Origin: Desulfoarculaceae bacterium
GTDB lineage: Bacteria > Desulfobacterota > Desulfobulbia > Desulfobulbales > Desulfocapsaceae
Assembly (NCBI GenBank): GCA_019429465.1
Contig: JAHYIV010000027.1
Location: forward strand, 1 to 39,145
Direction: 5' to 3'
DNA: 39,145 nt
The notes beneath the pieces were generated by a model. The model searched no databases and was not told the origin of the DNA. It saw nothing but the letters and a program-made list of their open reading frames with translations. The number at the start of each line of letters is the position of its first letter. The stretch's first letter is position 1. The translations under genes were made by a program, and so were the position numbers. Positions 32,889 to 39,145 of the stretch are shown in pieces.

Positions 32889-33440
32889 ATGACCCAGCAT
32901 ATGGATAAAACCCTACTATTCCGCAAACCTGAGCTGCAGGACGGCACTGCCATCTACCGGCTTATTCAGGCCTCGCCACCCTTGGACTTGAACTCGAGTT
33001 ACCTCTACTTCCTGCAAGCATCGCATTTTGCCGATACCTGTGTTGTGGTTGAGCAGGATGGAGAGATTGTCGGCTTCCTATCGGCTTATCTTCAGCCCGA
33101 CAAACCTCAACGCCTTTTTGTCTGGCAGGTCGCTGTCGCAGAATCGCTGCGTGGCCAGGGCTTAGGCAAAAAGATACTGCTGCAGCTGTTAAAGAACCAG
33201 CTGCATACTCCCAAAATCACCGAATTTGCCTGCACTATCAGCCCTTCAAATAAGGCGTCAAAAAGACTCTTTGACTCGTTTGCCCAGACACACCATCTGG
33301 TTGGAGAAACGGTGCCTTTTATTACCCGGGCTCATTTTGGCGAAACGGGCCATGAGGCCGAAGACCTTTACGTCTTCAAGGCACCTGAAAACGAAAAATT
33401 AATTCACTATATCTTTAAGAGGAATAAATCATGCCATTAG
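32889..33440 (+). CDS. ectA: L-2,4-diaminobutyrate acetyltransferase
   Basis: A 183-residue GNAT-family enzyme, second step of ectoine synthesis, acetylating 2,4-diaminobutyrate at the gamma nitrogen. Family features: FRKPELQDGTAIYRLIQASPPLDLNSSY at the start, read here by its parts, VVVEQDGEIVGFLSAY, the acetyl-CoA loop VAVAESLRGQGLGKKIL near residue 80, and TISPSNKASKRLFDSFA. GAGGAG precedes the ATG. It overlaps ectB by 10 nt. Codon use and base composition are more AT-rich than mutS or the AAA gene, hinting at transfer. Confidence 0.93.
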   Translation: MTQHMDKTLLFRKPELQDGTAIYRLIQASPPLDLNSSYLYFLQASHFADTCVVVEQDGEIVGFLSAYLQPDKPQRLFVWQVAVAESLRGQGLGKKILLQLLKNQLHTPKITEFACTISPSNKASKRLFDSFAQTHHLVGETVPFITRAHFGETGHEAEDLYVFKAPENEKLIHYIFKRNKSCH

Positions 33441-34720
33441 AAATTTTCAACCAATATGAATCAGAAGTTCGTGGTTATATCCGTTCATTTCCAACCCTGT
33501 TCGCTAAATCAAAAATGGCCGAAATATGGGATGTGGACGGCAAGCGTTATATCGACTTTTTTGCCGGTGCCGGTGCCCTGAATTACGGCCATAACAATCC
33601 AAAAATTAATGCGGCGGTGATTGAGTATCTGCAGAATGACGGTATTGGTCATGCCCTGGATATGGGAACGGTCGCCAAGCGAGACTTTATCACCAGCTTT
33701 GTCAAAAACATTCTCAAACCCCGTAATCTCGATTACAAATTGCAGTTTGTCGGGCCGACCGGCACCAATGCGATTGAAACCGCGCTCAAAATTGCCCGTA
33801 AAGTCAAAGGCCGTAAACAGGTGATGTCCTTCACCAACGGCTTTCATGGCATGTCGATGGGTTCTCTGAGCATTACCGGCAACAGCTTTTACCATGATGA
33901 TAGTTATGGCGTCCCGGGCTATACTACCCAGGTGCCTTTCCATAATTATTTAGGCGATAAGGTCGATACCATTGCTTACCTGAGAAAGATTCTGGGGGAT
34001 GATTCCAGTGGCACGGAATTACCCGCGGCCATCGTTTTAGAGACGATTCAGGCCGAAGGAGGAATTAACGTTGCCGGTGTGGACTGGCTTAAGTCCTTGC
34101 GTGAGATATGTTATGATTTTGACATCTTACTGGTTGTGGATGATATCCAGGTGGGAAATGGTCGTTCTGGAAATTTCTTCAGTTTTGAAAGAGCGGGAAT
34201 CCAGCCGGACATTGTGACCTTGTCCAAATCGATTGGTGGCGGCCATCCTATGTCGCTTGTTCTGCTCAAGCCGGAGTTGGATAAATGGAGTCCAGGCGAA
34301 CATTCAGGAACCTTTCGCGGCAATAACCTGGCCTTTGTCGCCGCAACTGTCGCGCTCGATACATATTGGGCGGACGACACCTTTGTCAAAGAATTGCAGC
34401 TCAAATCGCAATTGGTAGAAAAAAGAATGCAGGATCTGGCCTTTCGTTTTGCCGATCATATTCGTGAGATACGTGGTCTGGGCATGATCTGGGGTGCGGA
34501 GTTCAAGGATCCTGAGCTCATTTCCGCCATCTGTTCGCAGGCCTTTGCGGATGGTCTGGTGATTGAAACCGCCGGTGCGGCTGATGATGTTATCAAATTC
34601 CTGGGACCGCTCATCATCACTGAGGCATTGATTAACGAAGGGTTTGATATCCTGGAAAGCGCTGTTGAGAAAGTCTTGATCCGTAACAGGACGCAAGAGG
34701 GCAAAGAGGCTGCGCAGTGA
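33431..34720 (+). CDS. ectB: L-2,4-diaminobutyrate transaminase
   Basis: A 429-residue class III PLP aminotransferase making 2,4-diaminobutyrate from aspartate semialdehyde. EctB features: IDFFAGAGALNYGHNNP, GPTGTNAIETALKIARK, FHGMSMGSLSITGN, VLETIQAEGGINVA, VDDIQVGNGRSG and the PLP-lysine segment TLSKSIGGGHPMSLVL. Length and motif order match EctB. AGAGGAA precedes the ATG inside the end of ectA. No ectC follows: the next 240 bp hold only a hairpin and a repeat fragment, then an unrelated protease gene. The hom gene at the other end of the window uses the same precursor. Confidence 0.95.
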   Translation: MPLEIFNQYESEVRGYIRSFPTLFAKSKMAEIWDVDGKRYIDFFAGAGALNYGHNNPKINAAVIEYLQNDGIGHALDMGTVAKRDFITSFVKNILKPRNLDYKLQFVGPTGTNAIETALKIARKVKGRKQVMSFTNGFHGMSMGSLSITGNSFYHDDSYGVPGYTTQVPFHNYLGDKVDTIAYLRKILGDDSSGTELPAAIVLETIQAEGGINVAGVDWLKSLREICYDFDILLVVDDIQVGNGRSGNFFSFERAGIQPDIVTLSKSIGGGHPMSLVLLKPELDKWSPGEHSGTFRGNNLAFVAATVALDTYWADDTFVKELQLKSQLVEKRMQDLAFRFADHIREIRGLGMIWGAEFKDPELISAICSQAFADGLVIETAGAADDVIKFLGPLIITEALINEGFDILESAVEKVLIRNRTQEGKEAAQ

Positions 34721-34793
34721 TTGAAAAATCTTGATGATGATATCGTTCCACGTATCAGCCGGATGATAACATGACAAGCTGCTCCTTCATAAT

Positions 34794-34812
34794 GGTGGCA
34801 TCTCTTGCCACC
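34794..34812 (+). other. Hairpin after ectB
   Basis: GGTGGCA-TCTCT-TGCCACC, a 7-bp stem 74 bp after the ectB stop without a T tract. A weak terminator at best. Nearby, GTAACTATCCAGCT (34878-34891) repeats a motif found at 3933. Confidence 0.4.
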
Positions 34813-34958
34813 AAGAATGTGCTTTGGTGCCTCTGCGATATCGATGGAGAAAAAGCAAGTTTTTGTGAAGTTTTTGTGTAACTATCCAGCTGAATGCCGG
34901 GAAAATGCCAAAACACATGTCACCAAAACTGCCGGCCAACCCTTAAGGGAGATTAATC

Positions 34959-37427
34959 TTGCCACTTTCCGAACCCAGGAAAAACATACTCAAGCAGTTT
35001 GAGGCCATCCGCCGGGAACTGAAAAAGATCGTTCTTGACCAGGATGACGCCATTGAAGAGGTGGTGGACGCCTTCATCCACCTGGCCTTCCGTCCGCCCA
35101 AGGAGGCGGGGCCCAAGGCGATCTTCACCTTTCTGGGCCCGCCGGGCGTGGGCAAGATCTACCTGGCCCGGGTCCTCTGTTCCCTGCTCAAGGAATATAA
35201 GGGGTTCAAACATTTTGATCTTGAACGCTACAGCGATCCGGAAGGCGGGAACCAGCTCCTGGTTCCCCAGCTGATCGGCCAGGAGTTCCAGGAAGGCGAG
35301 CTGATCCGCTTTCTCCGGGCCACCCCCCGCGCCGTTATCCTCTTTGAGGGGATTGAGATGGCCAGCAGCCAGCTGCAGCTGGCGCTGCTCGACCTGATCA
35401 CCAGAGAGGAACCGGAGAGCGGCATCAACTGCCGGGAGGTGATCTTCATCTTCACCTCCACCCTCGGCAGCGCCCTTTACCAGGGCAAGGAGTTCCAGGC
35501 CACCTTCCGGCGCAGCAAGGCCCGGGCCCAGGACCTGATCATGGATGCCATTGCCAAGGAAAAGACGGTGGTAGGCGAGATCGTCGAGGAGGCTGTCACC
35601 CCGAAGCTCCTGACCACCCTGGCCCAGAACTATATCATCCTCTTCAACCGGCTGGGCATAAACGCCATGGTCCGCATCGGTACGGATTCCCTGGTGCAGC
35701 TGGCCGCACATTTCCGGGACAGGGGCATTGTCCTGGAGTTCCCCGATCTCAAGGGTTTGGTTACCCTTCTCGTTCTCTCCCTGGGACCTACGATTACCGC
35801 TAAAAAGGTGAAGCAGAAGCTGCCCGACGAGGTGCTCTTCAAGATCACCCGCAGTCTGCATCAATTACCCGTCTCTCCGGCCCGGATCATCTTTAAATCG
35901 ACCAAAAAGGCTGAGGCCATGCTGCACAGGCTCTCAGAGAGCGCCGACCAGCTCCTGCCTCAGCTCTTCAAGAACAACCAGACCGTTGAGCTGACCTGGA
36001 AAGAGTATCAACGGGGGGAGGCCCTTATCTTCAGTCTGGCCGGGGCGGAAATCCGAACCTTGCCCATGGGCAAGGGGCTGCTGCGCCAGGAACGGCCGGC
36101 CATCGAATTTTCCGGGATCGGTTTTGTTGATATCGCCGGCAACCGGCAGACCAAGACCACCCTCAAGCAGATCATCAATACCCTGAAAAATCCCGAGCTG
36201 GTGATGAGCTTTTCCATCAGCATGCCCAGGGGCATGTTGCTCTACGGACCGCCGGGGGTCGGCAAAACCCTGCTGGGCAAGGGCTTCGCCCGGGAGGCTG
36301 GCCGGCCTTACATCTATGTCTCCCGCAGCGAGTTATTTGATCCCGAGTATATCCGCCTGGTGTATCTCAAGGCGCGTGAATACGCTCCCAGCATCGTTTT
36401 CCTCGACGGCATCGATGTCAAGGGGCTGATTGAAGGGGTGTTGACCGGCGTGCCAGCCGATCAGTTGGCCCTCGAGATCGACGCGCTTTCCGACGATCCG
36501 GAGGAGTCGGTGTTCACCGTGATCACGGCGGTGAGCCTGGAGGAGGTGCCGGAGTTGCTCATTGAACCGGAGCGCATCGATACCTTTGTCGAGGTGCCGG
36601 AGCTTGACCGGGAGGCGCGGCGCTTCTTCATCGAGCAGATCCTCAAAAAACCCAACGACGGCAAGATCGATGTGGACAAGGTGGTCCGCTATATCTCCGG
36701 CATGAACGGCTACGAGCTGCAGCGTATCGGCAAGGAGGCCTCCCTCCATGCCATCCGCCACGGCCTCGACTGCATCAGCGAAGAGATCCTCATCGAGCAG
36801 ATCAACATTATCAAGTACGGTTCAAAGCTTGAGAAAAGGCATATTCGCAATCTGGAGCAGGATCTCCGCCAGACCGCCTTCCACGAGGCCGGGCATGCCG
36901 TGCTCTCCTACCTGCTGCTCCCGGATATCAAAATAGAGCAGGTCACCATTGCCCCGCGCCTGCAGTCACTGGGGTTCATCTCGTACAGTTTCGAGGATTT
37001 TCCCAGTAACCTCTCCAAAGAGGAGGTGTTCAACAATATCTGCGTGCTCATGGCCGGCAGAATCGCCAGCATGAAAAAATTCGGCCTCAAGGGTATGGAC
37101 ACCGGGGCAGCCAGCGATTTTGAGGTGGCGACGCACCAGGCCTATACCGCCATCGCCATCCTGGGAATGGACGAAGAACTGGGTTTTGTCCATGCTGACA
37201 CCCTGAGCCACAATATCAACCCGCAGTTTTTCCGCGAGGTGGTGGAACGCCAGATCCGCGTCTGGATCAACAAGGCCACAGAAAGGGCCGGTGAGCTGGT
37301 GGAGGGCAACTGGCAGAGGATAGAGACTCTGGCTGACATCCTGATCCGGCAGGAGATCGTCGATGGCGGTGAGTTAGAAGGGATCATGGACGAGAAAGGG
37401 CGGGAGCGAAGCAAGAAGGCAGGATGA
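34959..37427 (+). CDS. Soluble double-AAA ATPase with C-terminal FtsH-type M41 metalloprotease
   Basis: 822 residues without signal peptide or membrane helix. AAA-1 (about 25-180) is Clp/AAA_2-like: Walker A GPPGVGKI (60-67, Thr replaced by Ile), Walker B AVILFEGIE (125-133). A linker domain (about 200-385) is followed by FtsH-like AAA-2: GIGFVDIAGN, Walker A GPPGVGKT (430-437), Walker B SIVFLDGID (478-486, Glu replaced by Gly) and PERID with Arg539. The FtsH pore motif FVGVGA is missing and the loop shortened. The M41 domain has HEAGH (642-646) and GAASDFEVAT with the third zinc ligand Asp720, so proteolysis looks intact. Start TTG 34959 has AAGGGAG 7 nt upstream. Function unknown. Confidence 0.85.
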   Translation: MPLSEPRKNILKQFEAIRRELKKIVLDQDDAIEEVVDAFIHLAFRPPKEAGPKAIFTFLGPPGVGKIYLARVLCSLLKEYKGFKHFDLERYSDPEGGNQLLVPQLIGQEFQEGELIRFLRATPRAVILFEGIEMASSQLQLALLDLITREEPESGINCREVIFIFTSTLGSALYQGKEFQATFRRSKARAQDLIMDAIAKEKTVVGEIVEEAVTPKLLTTLAQNYIILFNRLGINAMVRIGTDSLVQLAAHFRDRGIVLEFPDLKGLVTLLVLSLGPTITAKKVKQKLPDEVLFKITRSLHQLPVSPARIIFKSTKKAEAMLHRLSESADQLLPQLFKNNQTVELTWKEYQRGEALIFSLAGAEIRTLPMGKGLLRQERPAIEFSGIGFVDIAGNRQTKTTLKQIINTLKNPELVMSFSISMPRGMLLYGPPGVGKTLLGKGFAREAGRPYIYVSRSELFDPEYIRLVYLKAREYAPSIVFLDGIDVKGLIEGVLTGVPADQLALEIDALSDDPEESVFTVITAVSLEEVPELLIEPERIDTFVEVPELDREARRFFIEQILKKPNDGKIDVDKVVRYISGMNGYELQRIGKEASLHAIRHGLDCISEEILIEQINIIKYGSKLEKRHIRNLEQDLRQTAFHEAGHAVLSYLLLPDIKIEQVTIAPRLQSLGFISYSFEDFPSNLSKEEVFNNICVLMAGRIASMKKFGLKGMDTGAASDFEVATHQAYTAIAILGMDEELGFVHADTLSHNINPQFFREVVERQIRVWINKATERAGELVEGNWQRIETLADILIRQEIVDGGELEGIMDEKGRERSKKAG

Positions 37428-37517
37428 TTTGACGGGTCTTCAGGAGGATAAAAAAAAATTGGTCCGTATTCTTGTCACCTCCGTCTCTCCCGGCGGGTGC
37501 TTCCGTTCGTGAACAGC

Positions 37518-37585
37518 TAAGCCGCTGTAAAAAAATAACATGGCCATCTAAGCGCCCGGAGCGGCATAAGCGGCATAAGCAGCTG
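37518..37585 (-). repeat. Partial copy of the 3636 hairpin repeat
   Basis: TAAGCCGCTGTAAAAAAA, TAACATGGCCATCTAAG, GCGGCATAAGCGGCATAAG match 3636-3704 closely. The distal arm and the left frame found at 3705-3738 are absent, so this copy is truncated. Confidence 0.7.
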
Positions 37586-37794
37586 TGTTCCAAATCAAGT
37601 AGCTTTAGGTGAAAAATGATGTTCGTCCCCAGTAGTGTCCGGTTAGAAAATTGCATGTGGTTTTTTTATCCATTTTCTCTTCCGTTGACTTGTTTTTCGG
37701 GGTTTGTAAAGAATTTGGGGTTCACCCTATTTTACGGGATAAAGCAACTTTTTTTCTGTAAATTCACATTTCCTTCGGTTCTTCGTGTGCTGGT

Positions 37795-37875
37795 AGCAGT
37801 GCCGGATGGAAAGGTCAAGGCAAACCCTTCGGGTGCTCGTACCTCGCAGCCTTGACCTTTCCATCCGGCACTGCT
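37795..37875. repeat. 27-bp perfect inverted repeat near the IS element
   Basis: AGCAGTGCCGGATGGAAAGG then TCAAGGC (37795-37821) is exactly complementary to 37849-37875, around a 27-nt loop with its own ACCC-TTC-GGGT mini-hairpin. It would be a very stable cruciform or RNA hairpin, able to terminate or insulate transcription entering the IS. Confidence 0.85.
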
Positions 37876-37946
37876 TGACCTGAAAATGGTGATGGCGGGA
37901 GAGCGGTATCCGCTCCCCTGACGGGGGTCCGGTGAAAGAGCTTAAA

Positions 37947-39104
37947 TCAGCACATGTTCAAATATTTCTTGCCGACGCCCCAATCTTCCGAGATTTCCAT
38001 GGCTACGGCAGAGACAAGCCGGAGACAGGACTCTGTATTGGGAAAAATACTTGCATCCCGTGTCCGCCTTTTTATTTCCTTGTTGAACCGCTCCAGCATA
38101 TTATTGGTACGGAGCTGCCGCCTGTGCAACTGGGGCATTTGCAATACAACAAGGCCTTCCGGGATTGCTCCCTCGGCCCATTCCGCCAATTTGGGTGCGG
38201 TTTTTTGGTAGTCGACTATAAAGATATCGAGCAACCGTTTGGCCTCATGTTCATCTGTAGCATGAAGAACAGCCCTGAGCCGATCGGCAACCTCCTGCTT
38301 CATGCTTTGCTTGGGCACATAGCTTTGAGCATTTTGCTGCAAGTGAAATTGACATCGTTGCCAGGGAACTGTTGGAAAAACAGCGTTTCTTGCGGCCTTT
38401 AAGCCCTCATGGGCATCAGAGATAAACAGCTTAATTCCGTAGAGCCCTCGATCTTGCAATGCACTCAGGAAATGTCGCCAGTGCAGTTCTTGTTCCGAGA
38501 GTTCAACCGAGACACCGAGCACCTCTCGCATTCCTGATTCACTTACTCCAATGGCGATCAGGGCCGCGCAGAAACGGACAATGCCGCCCTCCCTGACATT
38601 TTCATAGCGGGGGTCGAGATACACATAAGAAAAAGCTCCAAGGGGGCGATTACGCCAAGCATTGAGCTGGGCTACCAATTCTTTAGTGGCACGACTGACT
38701 TCGCTGGAGGTGACTTCAAATCCACAAAGTTCTTCAGTTATTTTCGCAACCTTACGGGTTGAAACACCTTGGACATACATCTCGGCAAGAGCAAGCTTTA
38801 ATGCCCGCTCAGAACGCAGGCCCCGCTCAAGGCTGCGGGGATAAAACTTACTATCCCTGGTCTGTGGTATGGCAAGCTGAATCTCGCCCACTCTTGTTTT
38901 GATGGTTTTTGGCTTGAAGCCATTGGCATAGCTGTGACGCTGATCGGTCCGTTCACAGGGATCTGCGTGGATATACCGTCCCCGTTCGATCTTCATAGCA
39001 GAATCCATCAAGATTTTCATGGTGTCGGCCATCCCGTTAAAGCCATTGTTAATCAAGAGTTCCATTGCCATGTCAAATTGGGTACACTCTGTTTCGTAGG
39101 TCAT
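37947..39104 (-). mobile_element. IS256-family (Mutator-type) transposase
   Basis: A 385-residue DDE transposase. YVYLDPRYENVREGG carries the first Asp, LFISDAHEGLKAARNAV the second Asp, and NNMLERFNKEIKRRTR the Glu; CQFHLQQNAQ is the conserved C/H region between Asp 2 and Glu. AAGGAG lies 6 nt before the ATG. The ORF is intact. The right terminal repeat appears to fall at or beyond the window edge and the left one is unresolved, so only the transposase is placed. IS256 elements make 8-9-bp duplications, so it is not the obvious mobiliser of the 6-7-bp-TSD MITE. Confidence 0.9.
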
Positions 39105-39145
39105 TGTTTACTCCTTTTGGTAGTTGTGAATATTGAGAACCGAAA

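Larger units (their letters stand above)
37436..37946. other. Spacer between the protease and the IS transposase
   Basis: No gene is supported. It holds a partial hairpin-family repeat (37518-37585), an AT-rich stretch around 37650-37780, and a 27-bp perfect inverted repeat (37795-37875). The left end of the insertion sequence must lie here but I cannot fix it. Confidence 0.5.

Overview
The window looks like chromosomal DNA of a Gram-negative bacterium of the Desulfobacterota (delta-proteobacterial) type, possibly a Desulfobulbales relative. I infer this from gene content and protein flavour: a fused CobA-HemD, an archaeal-type ApgM beside homoserine dehydrogenase, a long-LID adenylate kinase, GmhA, DciA, a lipoprotein with a Cys lipobox, and PhnD-like protein/hybrid kinase pairs. 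No rRNA or tRNA gene, phage or CRISPR array was seen.

Layout. 1-3350 (minus): homoserine dehydrogenase, an ApgM-family enzyme and a YbgC-type thioesterase, probably one transcription unit now split by a MITE. 3450-5300: repeat-rich DNA around adenylate kinase, which ends in a strong terminator. 5313-8599 (plus): gmhA coupled to an unrecognised gene, then cobA-hemD. 8734-9363 (minus): a secreted lipid-binding-like protein. 9711-13397 (plus): an SF2 helicase, a structured leader, typA, and a two-helix membrane ORF interrupted by one in-frame TGA. 13400-17910 (minus): NUDIX, HAD nucleotidase, ketopantoate reductase, an OB-fold lipoprotein and an SGNH hydrolase, with many repeats between them. 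17944-27899: glgX, a DUF1566 protein, a hybrid histidine kinase with a PhnD-like partner, DciA and a cell-wall amidase. 28070-31273 (minus): mutS and a YfcE-like phosphodiesterase. 31678-39145 is an accessory-looking segment: a collapsed beta-phosphoglucomutase/GH65 pseudogene, ectA-ectB without ectC, an unusual soluble double-AAA plus M41 metalloprotease, and an IS256-family transposase.

The most striking non-coding feature is the density of small dispersed repeats. (1) A 179-bp MITE occurs four times, each copy flanked by a perfect 6- or 7-bp target duplication. (2) A hairpin family has a constant outer stem, TTAGGNGCCGTTA facing TAACGGCNCCTTATGCCGC, and a completely different inner stem in each copy. 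(3) A third family reads TAACCCCGATGAACGGG...AAGGCACTAA. (4) A 45-bp pair and a shorter pair also recur. In five places the stop codon of a gene lies inside, or is completed by, one of these repeats.

The best candidates for undescribed biology are the TGA-containing ORF behind typA (a possible CxxU selenoprotein), the constant-frame/variable-stem hairpin family, and the tandem AAA-M41 protein in which both AAA modules have lost the Walker B glutamate.
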